A DNA stretch of 64,000 nucleotides from Flavobacterium sp. HJJ (GCF_015351475.1 NZ_JADKPR010000002.1:62001-126000); one strand, 5' to 3'. Numbered from the stretch's first letter, positions 17,055 to 26,016 are shown. Notes: generated by a model from the letters alone, not told the origin. Translations and numbers: made by a program.

Positions 17055-17516
17055 ATGAAAAAAATACTAGTATTACTGTTGGCTGTCTTTGCATTCTCGG
17101 CAACATTTGCACAAAGTGCAGGCAAAAAAGTCTCCGAATATAATTTGGAAAATAAAGCAGCCATTCAAGGCTATGATCCTGTATCTTATTTTAAACAAAA
17201 TAAAGCTGTAAAAGGGAAAAAGGAAATTGCAGCTTCATACGAGGGTATTGTTTATCAATTTTCGTCTGTAACAAATAAAGAAATTTTCTCAAAAAATCCT
17301 GCTTCTTTCGAACCACAATATGGAGGCTGGTGCGCCTATGCAATGGGAAGCGCCGGAGAGAAAGTCGAAATCAATCCCGAAACATTCAAAATCATTGACG
17401 GAAAATTGTATCTGTTTTATAATGCCTTTTTCAATAATACTTTAAAAAGTTGGAATAAGGACGAAAACAACCTGAAAGCAAAAGCGGATGCTAATTGGAA
17501 AAAAATTATAAAATAA
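17055..17516 (+). CDS. YHS domain-containing exported protein
   Basis: 153 residues with a signal peptide (KKILVLLLAVFAFSATFAQ). The YHS-type domain is shown by KAAIQGYDPVSYFKQNKAVKG, VYQFSSVTNKEIFSKNPASFEPQYGGWCAYAMG and FYNAFFNNTLKSWNKD. YHS domains bind metals or act beside heavy-metal and redox proteins; the single Cys in GGWCAYAMG is conserved in this group. Probably periplasmic. First gene of the run that continues with a DoxX-like protein 6 bp later. Confidence 0.88.
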   Translation: MKKILVLLLAVFAFSATFAQSAGKKVSEYNLENKAAIQGYDPVSYFKQNKAVKGKKEIAASYEGIVYQFSSVTNKEIFSKNPASFEPQYGGWCAYAMGSAGEKVEINPETFKIIDGKLYLFYNAFFNNTLKSWNKDENNLKAKADANWKKIIK

Positions 17517-17522
17517 GAGATC

Positions 17523-17912
17523 ATGAAAACATCAATTTTAATTTGGATAGTGCGTTTAACGGCAGCAGTTATTTTGCTACAAACGCTTTATTTTAAATTT
17601 TCCGGAGCTGAAGAAAGTGTTTATATTTTCTCCACTTTAGGAATGGAACCATACGGAAGAATTGGATCAGGAATTACAGAATTAATTGCGGCTATTTTAA
17701 TTCTGATTCCCCGAACAACTTTGTTAGGTGCTTTGATGGGAGCCGGTGTTATGCTTGGAGCTATTTTTTCGCATCTTTTTGTATTGGGAATCGAAGTAAA
17801 AAATGATGGGGGAGAGTTGTTCATTTTGGCAATAATTACCTTTCTTTGTTGTATTGCGCTGATTTATTGGAATAAAAGTAAAATACCTAATCTGTTTAAA
17901 TTAAAATTGTAG
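17523..17912 (+). CDS. DoxX-like integral membrane protein
   Basis: 129 residues with four membrane helices (about 7-24, 46-63, 70-90, 98-115). The pattern RLTAAVILLQTLYFKFSGAEES and the ARIGSGITELIAAILILIP-like middle fit the DoxX family of small quinol-oxidase-associated or detoxification membrane proteins. It follows the YHS gene by 6 bp and is 1 bp before the DinB gene, so it is translated from the same mRNA. Confidence 0.82.
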   Translation: MKTSILIWIVRLTAAVILLQTLYFKFSGAEESVYIFSTLGMEPYGRIGSGITELIAAILILIPRTTLLGALMGAGVMLGAIFSHLFVLGIEVKNDGGELFILAIITFLCCIALIYWNKSKIPNLFKLKL

Positions 17913-17913
17913 T

Positions 17914-18402
17914 ATGCTGATTTCATCCATAAATAATAGTTTAAACGAATTGATTGGTCTTCTCAATCAATTGCAAGAAAAAGAATATTCAGAATCTTGT
18001 TTCGAATTAAGTGGTGCAAGCATTGGGGAACATACACGGCATATAGTAGAAATGTTTCAGTGTTTGATTCTGAATTATAATTCAGGAATTGTGAATTATG
18101 ATAAAAGAGAACGAAACGTATTGATACAGACCAATATTGATTTTGCAGTTCAAATTATTTCAGATATCAAAAATAATATTTCTAAAGAAAACAAAAATCT
18201 AGAATTACAGCAAATCATAGATGGTGCTGCTGTCAAAATTCAAAGTAATTATTATCGGGAATTGCTGTATAATTTAGAACATTGTATCCATCATCAGGCA
18301 TTGATAAAAGTGGCGGTTTTGCAATATAAAAATATAACAGTTGATGAAAATTTTGGAGTAGCCCGTTCTACAATTGAATACAGGAAACAATGTGCACAGT
18401 AA
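17914..18402 (+). CDS. DinB family four-helix protein
   Basis: 162 residues. DinB-fold metal-binding bundle: SLNELIGLLNQLQEKEY, ASIGEHTRHIVEMFQCL (first His pair) and YNLEHCIHHQALIKV (last His pair), together giving the three-His metal site. Such proteins are cytosolic thiol-dependent transferases in some bacteria, but the function here is unknown. The last 13 bp overlap the next gene (start 18390), which indicates coupled translation. Confidence 0.85.
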   Translation: MLISSINNSLNELIGLLNQLQEKEYSESCFELSGASIGEHTRHIVEMFQCLILNYNSGIVNYDKRERNVLIQTNIDFAVQIISDIKNNISKENKNLELQQIIDGAAVKIQSNYYRELLYNLEHCIHHQALIKVAVLQYKNITVDENFGVARSTIEYRKQCAQ

Positions 18403-19100
18403 GTTTTGTTAGTTACAATGATACAATTATCATTACCTCAAATCGTGATGAAAAAATAATCAGACCGAGTGCAATCCCTCCGAAGAACTATTTTTTAAAT
18501 GGAAAAAATATTATTTATCCTAAAGATCCCAAAGCTGGAGGAACTTGGTATGCAGTTGATGAGAATGGAACGGTTGTAGTCTTATTAAACGGAGCCGATG
18601 AAAAGCACGACGTTAAATTGCCTTATCGAAAAAGCCGAGGTTTAATTGTTCTCGAAATGATTAGCAGTGCTTCGCCAAAGGATTTTTGGCACGAAATTGA
18701 TTTAGATAATATCGAGCCTTTTACCTTAGTTTTATTTCAGGATAAACAGCTTTTTCAGTTGCGCTGGAATGGAATTGAAAAAGCAGCTGTAGATTTGGAG
18801 ATTGATAAAAATTATATCTGGTCTTCATCTACTTTATATTCTAAAGAAATCCGAGAAGAGAGAGCAAGCTGGTTTTATACTTTTTTAGCTAATAATCCAG
18901 TAATTACGGAAGATAAAATGCTTCATTTTCATCGGTATACCGAAAAAGATGACAAGGAACACGGTTTGATTATCAATAGAAATAACGAAATGAAAACCTT
19001 GAGTATTACTCAGTCCGTTATTGAGAAAAATAAAGTGATAATTAATCATTTGGATCTGATAGCAGAAAAAGAATACTCCAAAACTTTTATAGCTATTTGA
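18390..19100 (+). CDS. NRDE/TANGO2 family protein
   Basis: 236 residues. It starts MCTVSFVSYNDTIIITSNRDE: Cys2 followed by the NRDE motif that defines the family, an Ntn-hydrolase-like fold. PKDPKAGGTWYAVDENG and VLLNGADEKH are the further conserved parts. The molecular role is uncertain; TANGO2 in eukaryotes is linked to lipid and haem handling. It overlaps the DinB gene by 13 bp. Confidence 0.9.
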   Translation: MCTVSFVSYNDTIIITSNRDEKIIRPSAIPPKNYFLNGKNIIYPKDPKAGGTWYAVDENGTVVVLLNGADEKHDVKLPYRKSRGLIVLEMISSASPKDFWHEIDLDNIEPFTLVLFQDKQLFQLRWNGIEKAAVDLEIDKNYIWSSSTLYSKEIREERASWFYTFLANNPVITEDKMLHFHRYTEKDDKEHGLIINRNNEMKTLSITQSVIEKNKVIINHLDLIAEKEYSKTFIAI

Positions 19101-19158
19101 TATCATAATCATCCTGATTTTTACTTTTGCCAATCAGAATACAATTAAAACATAACTC

Positions 19159-20196
19159 TTGAAACTATTCTTTCACAAATTGACCCACTGGGAATACTGG
19201 CCTTTTCAAATGGTTTACATACCTATATATTTTTTATGGGCGTATTATTCCATAAAGGCAAAATCCATTTTTTTCTTCAATGCTTCTAATCCGACCATCA
19301 AAAATGGAGGTTTTATGATGGAAAGCAAAAAGCAGATTTATAATTTGATTCCCGAAAAATATTATCCCAAAACGGAATTGGTTAGAGCCGGAACTTGTGT
19401 TGATGAAATAAGTATGGTATTGGAAAACGCAGGAATCAAATATCCTTTTATTGCCAAGCCTGATATTGGTCTGCGCGGTTCAGCTGTAAAAAAAATAGAA
19501 ACTCCGGCCGATTTGAAAAAGTATTCTGAAAAAGCTCATTTTGATTTTATTGTGCAAAATCTGATTCCGTATAAAAATGAAATAGGTGTTTTTTATGTAC
19601 GATATCCACACGAAAAGCAAGGAAGAATTACCGGCATTGTAGCCAAAGAATTTTTAATTGTTACTGGAAATGGTCACGCAACTATTGAAGAATTGATAAA
19701 AGAAAATCCTAGATTTGAACTGCAATTAAAAGTATTGAAACAAGAATATGGCAGTAAATTACAGAAGGTTTTGCCTGTGGGCGAAAAAATAAATCTTGTT
19801 CCTTATGGAAATCATGCACGTGGTGCTAAATTTCTGGATGTAAGCCATTTGATAACGCCAAAACTTACTGCAGTTTTTAATGAAATGTGTGGTCAGATTT
19901 CTGGTTTCCATTTTGGAAGATTGGATATTATGTACAATACTTTTGAAGAATTAGAGCAAGGAAAGAATTTCGCGGTTGTAGAACTGAATGGCGCTGCAAG
20001 TGAACCGACACATATTTATGATCCCAAACATTCCTTATTATTTGCTTGGAAGGAATTGGCACGGCATATTACGTATATGTATGAAATTAGTTCCGCTAAT
20101 TATCAAAATGGATTTCCGTATCTGTCACATAAAGCAGGAATGAAAGAATATCGTCTGCATCAAATGCAGAATAAGAAAATTATAAACTTTCAATAA
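19159..20196 (+). CDS. ATP-grasp (D-Ala-D-Ala ligase-like) protein with TTG start
   Basis: 345 residues from TTG 19159. The start is supported because the N-terminal HKLTHWEYWPFQMVYIPIYF, a membrane-associated helix, is part of the family as I know it in flavobacteria, and no ATG precedes it. An ATP-grasp fold follows (YPFIAKPDIGLRGSAVKKIE, FIVQNLIPYKNEIGVFYVRY, FHFGRLDIMYNTFEELEQG, VVELNGAASEPTHIYDP). It is often named D-alanine-D-alanine ligase by automatic pipelines, but there is no evidence for that substrate. It abuts the LysE-like gene directly. Confidence 0.82.
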   Translation: MKLFFHKLTHWEYWPFQMVYIPIYFLWAYYSIKAKSIFFFNASNPTIKNGGFMMESKKQIYNLIPEKYYPKTELVRAGTCVDEISMVLENAGIKYPFIAKPDIGLRGSAVKKIETPADLKKYSEKAHFDFIVQNLIPYKNEIGVFYVRYPHEKQGRITGIVAKEFLIVTGNGHATIEELIKENPRFELQLKVLKQEYGSKLQKVLPVGEKINLVPYGNHARGAKFLDVSHLITPKLTAVFNEMCGQISGFHFGRLDIMYNTFEELEQGKNFAVVELNGAASEPTHIYDPKHSLLFAWKELARHITYMYEISSANYQNGFPYLSHKAGMKEYRLHQMQNKKIINFQ

Positions 20197-20835
20197 ATGA
20201 AAGCTTTTAAAAATATAGCAGTTGGATTTGTGGTGAGTTTTCTAGGCTCACTGCCTCTTGGTTATTTGAATATCATTGGAGTTGAGGTTCTTTCTAAAGT
20301 TGGAATAAATCCTTTGATTTTTTATTTGTTAGGAGTTATTGTTGTTGAAGCTGTTGTAATTTATTTCACTGTGATTTTTGCCAATAAATTAGTGAACAAT
20401 AAAAAGTTAATGAAAGGGATTGATTTCTTTGCTGTGTTTTTTCTTTTTCTGCTGGCTTATTTGTTTTATGCCCATTCGAATCAATCAGTTGAAGAACATA
20501 ATTATTTAGAAAGTTATGTTCGGTATTCTCCTTTTCTAATCGGAATGGTATTGTGCGGGATGAATTTTCTTCAAATACCGTTTTGGGTGGCTTGGAATTT
20601 ATATTTGATGAATGCCAATCACATAGTATTGGATAGTAAACTAAAATTTCATTATATTTTTGGAACTTTAGTGGGAACCTTTTGGGGAATGTTATTAGCA
20701 ATATTAGTACTGGATTCTTTATCGAAGAACACATTTTCTTTTTCGAAATACATTATGCCGATATGTATTCCGCTATTTTTTGTTGTTTTGGCCCTCTTCC
20801 AGATTTTTAAAGTCTATAAAAAATACATTAGATAA
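20197..20835 (+). CDS. LysE-family-like membrane transporter
   Basis: 212 residues with about six membrane helices. The N-terminal VGFVVSFLGSLPLGYLNIIGVEV resembles the LysE/RhtB amino-acid exporter start (GSLPxGxxN), and the topology fits. It begins at the base after the ATP-grasp stop codon, so the two are translationally coupled and may act together, for example exporting or importing a substrate of the ligase-like protein (inference). Its last 8 bp overlap the end of the convergent acetyltransferase gene. Confidence 0.75.
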   Translation: MKAFKNIAVGFVVSFLGSLPLGYLNIIGVEVLSKVGINPLIFYLLGVIVVEAVVIYFTVIFANKLVNNKKLMKGIDFFAVFFLFLLAYLFYAHSNQSVEEHNYLESYVRYSPFLIGMVLCGMNFLQIPFWVAWNLYLMNANHIVLDSKLKFHYIFGTLVGTFWGMLLAILVLDSLSKNTFSFSKYIMPICIPLFFVVLALFQIFKVYKKYIR

Positions 20836-21406
20836 GAATCAAAGACGATTGACTCATGTCGTATGCCAAAATAAAATAGTTGTTATTATTAAATTGAAAA
20901 TCACCAATAACAGACCATTTTAGCTTTTCAATGTGTGCTTTTTGTGAGGGTATATTGGTTTTGTTGATAAAAGTAATACCCACAGGAAATTTTCCCCAAA
21001 GATGAATCCGCATAAAATCGAAGAAAGGATTAATCAGCCCTTTTCCTCTGTATTTTTTGTCAATGCAGATTGGACCGTATTGAAAAGTATTGGTGTCAGT
21101 CATTTTGAAATCTTTGAAAGTAAGATCCGGTAGCATTGGCGTCATATGATTAAAAATCGCCCATTGGCTGAAATATTGCCAGCTTGCTGCAAAAATGTAA
21201 GCGATTATTCTGCCATTCTCTTTGGCAACAAATAAACCTTCCTGGCGGATGACTTCCTGTAATTGTTCAACTGAAAAAGGAGTGGTTACAAACCCAGCAG
21301 TTTTTTCTTCTTCGGTCATGTTCGAGATCAGATAAATTTCCTGTAATGCCAATACACCTTCAATATCAGTGATTTTTGCTGTTCCAAATTGGATGTGATC
21401 AATCAT
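20828..21406 (-). CDS. GNAT family N-acetyltransferase
   Basis: 192 residues. The GNAT fold is visible: FGTAKITDIEGVLALQEIYL, LFVAKENGRIIAYIFAASW, and YGPICIDKKYRGKGLINPFFD, where IDKKYRGKGL is the acetyl-CoA-binding Q/RxxGxG/A loop. The final VIGDFQFNNNNYFILAYDM gives beta strands 6-7. It is cytosolic with unknown substrate. Its 3' end overlaps that of the convergent LysE-like gene by 8 bp. Confidence 0.88.
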   Translation of the reverse strand: MIDHIQFGTAKITDIEGVLALQEIYLISNMTEEEKTAGFVTTPFSVEQLQEVIRQEGLFVAKENGRIIAYIFAASWQYFSQWAIFNHMTPMLPDLTFKDFKMTDTNTFQYGPICIDKKYRGKGLINPFFDFMRIHLWGKFPVGITFINKTNIPSQKAHIEKLKWSVIGDFQFNNNNYFILAYDMSQSSLILI

Positions 21407-21519
21407 TTTTGCAGATTCTAGTTTTTTGTAAAAATAAAAAAAATGGAGAAGTAATTATTCAGCCAGATAATGGATATTAGTTTTGAAATTTAAAAGTGTG
21501 GTTTTTTAACTGTTTTGCT

Positions 21520-21527
21520 TATTTTTG
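21520..21527 (+). promoter_or_regulatory. -7 promoter box of the SDR gene
   Basis: TATTTTTG, a TAnnTTTG match, ending 4 nt before ATG 21532. A nearly leaderless transcript is implied. It excludes the longer frame that starts at 21496. Confidence 0.65.
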
Positions 21528-21531
21528 CCAC

Positions 21532-22209
21532 ATGAAAAATATTATTATTACAGGTACTTCAAGAGGAATAGGTTTTGAGTTGGCATTGAAATTTGCTAAT
21601 GAAGGACATCAGGTACTGGCTTTGTCGAGAAAAGCTAATCAGGAATTACTTTCACATAAAAACATTACTTTTCTTTCTGTTGATTTATCCAATGAAGCCG
21701 AGTTGCAGCAAGTGACCGATTTTTTATCTAGTACTTGGAAAAAAATAGATGCAGTTGTCCATAACGCTGGGAGTTTATTACTAAGACCTTTTTCTGAAAC
21801 CACTCAAAATGATTTCGAGAACATATATAAAGTAAATGTTTTTGGAGTGGCTAATTTGACACGTATCTGCTTGCCTTATTTACAAAAAGGAAGCCACGTA
21901 GTCACTATTAGTTCTATGGGAGGAGTACAAGGAAGTCTTAAGTTTGCAGGATTAGCAGCTTATAGTTCCAGTAAAGGAGCGGTAATCACTTTGTCTGAAT
22001 TATTGGCAGAAGAATATAAAGAGCAGGGGATTTCTTTTAATGTTTTAGCTTTGGGTTCAGTTCAGACCGAAATGCTGCAGGAAGCTTTTCCAGGTTATCA
22101 GGCACCTCTTTCGGCTGGTGAAATGGCTAATTATATTTATGATTTCACTCTTACAGGGAATAAATATTTTAATGGTAAAGTGCTGCCGGTTTCTTCTACA
22201 AATCCATAA
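21532..22209 (+). CDS. Short-chain dehydrogenase/reductase (SDR)
   Basis: 225 residues from ATG 21532. Motifs are the Rossmann ITGTSRGIGFELALKF (TGxxxGIG), VHNAGSLLLRPF (NAG), ISSMGG and the catalytic YSSSKGA (YxxxK). It is an NAD(P)-dependent oxidoreductase of unknown substrate. Directly downstream begins the inverted-repeat-flanked four-helix cassette at 22218. Confidence 0.92.
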   Translation: MKNIIITGTSRGIGFELALKFANEGHQVLALSRKANQELLSHKNITFLSVDLSNEAELQQVTDFLSSTWKKIDAVVHNAGSLLLRPFSETTQNDFENIYKVNVFGVANLTRICLPYLQKGSHVVTISSMGGVQGSLKFAGLAAYSSSKGAVITLSELLAEEYKEQGISFNVLALGSVQTEMLQEAFPGYQAPLSAGEMANYIYDFTLTGNKYFNGKVLPVSSTNP

Positions 22210-22217
22210 GAATTATA

Positions 22218-22605
22218 AGTTATGAATTATAAGATATGAGTGAAAGCATTATCAGAATAAAAAGTTTTGAGTTAGCGATAAGAGGCGTTAATTTTTATAA
22301 ATATTTAGTTTCCGAAAAGAGAGAATTTGTAATGAGTAAACAGTTTTTGCGTTCAGTAACTTCTGTTGGTGCAAATATTCGTGAAGCTGTAAATGCTCAA
22401 AGTAAAGCTGATTTTATTCATAAGTTGTCTATTTCGCAAAAAGAGTGTGATGAAACAATGTATTGGTTAGAACTTTTAAAGGAAACAGATTATATTTCTG
22501 AAAAGGAATTTAGTACAATTCATCAGTAAAGTAATGAAGTTTTTAAAATCATTAGAAGCATAATCATTACTTCGAAGAAAAATTCATAATTTATAACTCA
22601 TAACT
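22218..22605 (+). mobile_element. Four-helix-bundle protein cassette with inverted-repeat ends
   Basis: The segment is bounded by imperfect inverted repeats: AGTTATGAATTATAAGATA... at 22218-22240 and its inverse ending TTATAACTCATAACT at 22582-22605 (20 of 24 bases pair). Inside is one four-helix-bundle gene. It sits exactly between the SDR stop and the SprT-like start. Four-helix bundle (23S rRNA intervening-sequence-type) genes are known from variable insertion places. I infer an inserted cassette; no transposase is present. Confidence 0.55.
22236..22529 (+). CDS. Four-helix bundle protein (IVS/S23 type), prematurely stopped
   Basis: 97 residues. The family signature is complete up to residue 97: SFELAIRGVNFYKYLVSEKREFV, FLRSVTSVGANIREAVNAQSK, KLSISQKECDETMYWLELL. 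After the TAA at 22527 the same frame continues with coding-looking sequence (SNEVFKIIRSIIITSKKNS) to the next stop at 22587-22589, which is the usual C-terminal helix of this family. One nonsense change therefore removes about 19 residues. The family occurs inside 23S rRNA insertions and elsewhere; function unknown. Confidence 0.8.
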   Translation: MSESIIRIKSFELAIRGVNFYKYLVSEKREFVMSKQFLRSVTSVGANIREAVNAQSKADFIHKLSISQKECDETMYWLELLKETDYISEKEFSTIHQ

Positions 22606-22608
22606 ATT

Positions 22609-23208
22609 TTGTCAGAGACGCTTTTTAAATATTTGCCTGAACATGCCGTAAAACCAGCTTTTGAACTGATTGTGGCAAATCAGGTGCATCTTAAAATTGT
22701 CAATGAACGGCAGACACGTCATGGCGATTATAGAAAAGGACCGAGCGGGAAACACGAAATTACAGTAAACGCAAGTCTTAATAAATACAGGTTTTTGATA
22801 ACACTGATTCATGAGATTTCGCATTTGGTGGCATTTGAAAAATACGGAAGAAATATTAAACCTCATGGAGATGAATGGAAATATTCTTTTCAAAGGCTGA
22901 TGATGCCGTTTATCCGGCCAGAGATTTTTCCCAGTCATTTACTGCCTTTGCTGGCAAGACATTTTAAAAATCCGTCTGCAAGCAGTGATACAGATGTTAC
23001 ATTAGCGTTAGCTTTAAAGCAGTATGATAAACCCAATGATAAAAGTTATATCTTTGAAATTCCTTACGGAAGTGTTTTTAGAATTTCCAATGGGAAGATT
23101 TTTAAGAAAATAGCAATACGAACCAAGCGTTACGAATGCTTAGAAATAAGTTCCGGACGATTGTATTTATTTAATCCAAATGCTGAGGTTGAGTTGCTGC
23201 CAAATTAA
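22609..23208 (+). CDS. SprT-like domain protein (putative zinc metalloprotease)
   Basis: 199 residues from TTG 22609, three bases after the cassette's right repeat. The active-site motif LIHEISHLVAFEKYG (HExxH with a following His region KPHGDEW) marks the SprT/Spartan-like zinc fold. Family members act in DNA-protein crosslink repair in eukaryotes; the bacterial role is unclear. MSETLFKYLPEHAV is the standard start of flavobacterial homologues as I recall them, so the TTG is believable. It is followed after 36 bp by manC. Confidence 0.85.
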   Translation: MSETLFKYLPEHAVKPAFELIVANQVHLKIVNERQTRHGDYRKGPSGKHEITVNASLNKYRFLITLIHEISHLVAFEKYGRNIKPHGDEWKYSFQRLMMPFIRPEIFPSHLLPLLARHFKNPSASSDTDVTLALALKQYDKPNDKSYIFEIPYGSVFRISNGKIFKKIAIRTKRYECLEISSGRLYLFNPNAEVELLPN

Positions 23209-23244
23209 TAAAAGCTGTTAGAAGGCTATAAAAAGAAGTTAAAA

Positions 23245-24300
23245 ATGAACAAAAACTATTACGCAATACTTATGGCAGGAGGGATCGGTTCCCGATTTTG
23301 GCCGGTAAGTACGAAAGAGTTCCCAAAACAGTTTCATGACATGCTGGGTTCTGGAGAAACTTTAATTCAGAAGACATTCAGCCGATTGTCACAAATTATT
23401 CCGAAAGAGAATATTTTGATTTTGACGCATGAGAGTTATAATAATTTGATTTTAGAACAACTGCCAATGGTGAAACAAGAGCAGATTGTTTTGGAGCCTG
23501 CAATGAGAAATACAGCACCTTGTATTTTGTATGCCTCATTAAAAATTAAAAAAATGAATCCAAATGCTGTGATGGTAGTCGCTCCAAGTGATCATTGGAT
23601 TGAAGACGAAATGCAGTTTGTGGCCAATTTACAGCGTTCTTTTGATTTGTGCGAAAGAGAAGAATCGCTGATGACTTTAGGTATTTTGCCAACAGCTCCA
23701 AATACAGGTTATGGTTATATTGAATTTGACAAATTAGACAGTCGCTCGATAAAAAAAGTTGTGCAGTTTAGAGAAAAACCAGATTCAAAAACAGCCAGAC
23801 GATTTATACAAAGCAGAAATTATTTGTGGAATGCAGGTATTTTTATGTGGAGTGTTAAATCTATTTTGAAAGCTTTTGAAGAATTTCAGCCTGAAATGTA
23901 TGCTCATTTTATGAAAGGGTTTGATGTATATAATTCAGAGGATGAACATGCTTTTATACAGGAAAATTATCCAAATGCTGATAATATTTCCATAGATTAT
24001 GCGATTATGGAAAATGCTCAAAATGTGTATGTGCTTCCTGCAACTTTTGATTGGAATGACTTAGGGACTTGGGGATCACTGCATGAAAAACTGCCAAAAG
24101 ACGATAATAATAATGCAGTAGTAAATGCTACGGTATTATTGCAGAATTCATCCAATAATATTGTAAGAACGGCTTTAGGGAAACAAGTAATTGTTGACGG
24201 ATTGGATGATTATATTATTGTTGATAAAGATTCAGTTTTATTGATTTATCCAAAAAGTAAAGAACAGGAAATAAAAGGAATTGTTTCTCAGCTGAAATAA
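23245..24300 (+). CDS. manC: Mannose-1-phosphate guanylyltransferase
   Basis: 351 residues. It makes GDP-mannose from mannose-1-phosphate and GTP for glycan synthesis. Nucleotidyltransferase motifs: LMAGGIGSRFWPVSTKEFPK (residues 9-28), VLEPAMRNTAPC, VVAPSDHWI, NTGYGYIEF, FREKP, YLWNAGIFMW and DWNDLGTWGSL. It lacks the C-terminal isomerase domain of bifunctional enzymes, which fits its length. It ends at a strong terminator. Confidence 0.93.
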   Translation: MNKNYYAILMAGGIGSRFWPVSTKEFPKQFHDMLGSGETLIQKTFSRLSQIIPKENILILTHESYNNLILEQLPMVKQEQIVLEPAMRNTAPCILYASLKIKKMNPNAVMVVAPSDHWIEDEMQFVANLQRSFDLCEREESLMTLGILPTAPNTGYGYIEFDKLDSRSIKKVVQFREKPDSKTARRFIQSRNYLWNAGIFMWSVKSILKAFEEFQPEMYAHFMKGFDVYNSEDEHAFIQENYPNADNISIDYAIMENAQNVYVLPATFDWNDLGTWGSLHEKLPKDDNNNAVVNATVLLQNSSNNIVRTALGKQVIVDGLDDYIIVDKDSVLLIYPKSKEQEIKGIVSQLK

Positions 24301-24318
24301 CCGAAATATATTTTACTT

Positions 24319-24354
24319 AAAAAGGGCCACAATAATTTAATTGCGGCCCTTTTT
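24319..24354 (+). terminator. Terminator of manC
   Basis: Perfect arms AAAAAGGGCC (24319-24328) and GGCCCTTTTT (24345-24354), usable in both directions. It separates manC from the convergent Mla-type genes. Confidence 0.9.
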
Positions 24355-24402
24355 AGTTTTACTCCAAAGATGATGGTGTATTTATATATTTTGCTGAAGA
24401 GA

Positions 24403-25164
24403 TTATTCTTTTAAATGCGCTTCTCTGACTTTTTTGAACAATTCTGAAGAATAAACAAATTCTACGATGGCTTCATTGTTGGTTCTGAAAATCTCTTCTT
24501 TATTTCCCTGCCAGGCTTTAACGCCATTTTTTAGAAATAAAATATTATCGCCAATTTCCATAACAGAGTTCATATCATGTGTGTTTACGACAGTTGTAAT
24601 ATTGTATTCTACCGTTATTTCCTTGATGAGGTTATCAATTAAAATTGCCGTATTGGGGTCTAATCCCGAATTTGGTTCATCACAAAATAGATATTTAGGA
24701 TTGTTTACGATGGCTCTTGCGATTGCAACCCTTTTTTGCATTCCTCCCGAAATTTCAGAAGGTAATTTTTTATGTGCGCCCACAAGATTTACTCTTTCTA
24801 AAACAAAATCTACTCGTTTCTGGATTTTTAATTTGCTGTCATTGGTGAACATTCTTAAAGGGAAAGCTACATTCTCGGCAACAGTCATGCTGTCAAAAAG
24901 GGCACTTCCTTGAAAGAGCATTCCGATTTCTGTACGTATTTCTCTTTTTTCGTCAGCATTTAAATCTGAATAAATCCGTCCGTCAAATGATATGGTTCCT
25001 GCCTCTGGAGTATGGATTCCCAATAATGATTTCAATAAAACAGTTTTCCCAGACCCACTCTGGCCAATAATTAAATTGGTTTTGCCTGCTTCAAAAACAC
25101 TGGAAATCCCTTTCAGAATTTTGACGCCGTTAAATGATTTTTCTATATTTTTTATTTCTATCAT
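24403..25164 (-). CDS. Mla-type ABC transporter ATP-binding protein
   Basis: 253 residues from ATG 25164. A longer frame exists but its extra 20 residues lie inside the permease gene and do not look like the family. Motifs: Walker A GQSGSGKT (about 37-44), signature EISGGMQKRVAIARA, Walker B YLFCDEPNSGLDP and the H-loop NTHDM. It energises a lipid-transport permease of the MlaE type. Start and permease stop overlap by 4 bp (ATGA), so it is the second gene of the pair. No MCE-domain protein is adjacent. Confidence 0.92.
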   Translation of the reverse strand: MIEIKNIEKSFNGVKILKGISSVFEAGKTNLIIGQSGSGKTVLLKSLLGIHTPEAGTISFDGRIYSDLNADEKREIRTEIGMLFQGSALFDSMTVAENVAFPLRMFTNDSKLKIQKRVDFVLERVNLVGAHKKLPSEISGGMQKRVAIARAIVNNPKYLFCDEPNSGLDPNTAILIDNLIKEITVEYNITTVVNTHDMNSVMEIGDNILFLKNGVKAWQGNKEEIFRTNNEAIVEFVYSSELFKKVREAHLKE

Positions 25165-25910
25165 TTTGTTAAGAGTAATTGGGTAATAACATAATTGAGT
25201 ACAATAATGGTAACCGAAGTCCAAACAAAGGATACGGTACTTGCCTTACCTACTTCAAGTGCCCCGCCTTTCATATAATAACCATGAAAAGAAGGAATGG
25301 TTGCTAAAAGCATACCAAAAATAAATGTTTTAGTGAAAGAATATACAACATGAAAAGGAAGGAAATCCCGCTGAATTCCTTCGATAAAATCAACATCGGC
25401 ACCAAAACCGCCATAAACGGTAGCGATATATCCGCCAGCTATGCCCAAAAACATTCCAATTCCGATAAGGAATGGATATAAAAGCAATGCTATTATTTTT
25501 GGGAAAACCAAATAATTAAGAGAGTTAACTCCCATAACTTCTAGAGCGTCAATTTGTTCTGTAACGCGCATTGATCCTATGCTCGATGTTATAAATGAAC
25601 CCATTTTTCCTGCCATAATGATGGACATAAATGTTGGTGCAAATTCTAAAATCACCGATTGACGGGTGGCATATCCAATAAGATATTTAGGAATGAAAGA
25701 ATTAGTTAAGTTCAAAGCAGTCTGTATAGAAACAACACCGCCAACGAAGAATGAAATGAATGCAACAATTCCTAATGAATCAATAATTAAATCATCGACT
25801 TCTTTGAAGATTAAACCTTTCATAACAGACCATTTTGTTGGCTTTCTGAAGATTTCTTTCCACATTAAAAAATATTTCCCAATTTGGGATAAATAGCGAA
25901 TGAGCATCAT
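25161..25910 (-). CDS. MlaE-type ABC transporter permease
   Basis: 249 residues with about six membrane segments. The MlaE signature is present (SFFVGGVVSIQTAL, YATRQSVILEFAPTFMSIIM, GKMGSFITSSIGSMRVTEQI, EALEVMGVNSL-like motif). It moves phospholipids across the periplasm together with the ATPase encoded directly downstream. The periplasmic MCE subunit is missing here and must be elsewhere if the system is complete. Confidence 0.92.
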   Translation of the reverse strand: MMLIRYLSQIGKYFLMWKEIFRKPTKWSVMKGLIFKEVDDLIIDSLGIVAFISFFVGGVVSIQTALNLTNSFIPKYLIGYATRQSVILEFAPTFMSIIMAGKMGSFITSSIGSMRVTEQIDALEVMGVNSLNYLVFPKIIALLLYPFLIGIGMFLGIAGGYIATVYGGFGADVDFIEGIQRDFLPFHVVYSFTKTFIFGMLLATIPSFHGYYMKGGALEVGKASTVSFVWTSVTIIVLNYVITQLLLTK

Positions 25911-26016
25911 TTTCTAGTATTCAGTTTACGGGTTACAGTATTCAGAAAAGAATACAGGTATGCAAAAATACTGTATTTTGTTGGAATTTTTGTTTTTAAT
26001 TACCAAAGGGTAAATA

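Noticed and set aside
20366..20734. 122-residue minus-strand frame within the LysE-like gene
   Set aside because: Antisense of a membrane protein gene; typical shadow frame.
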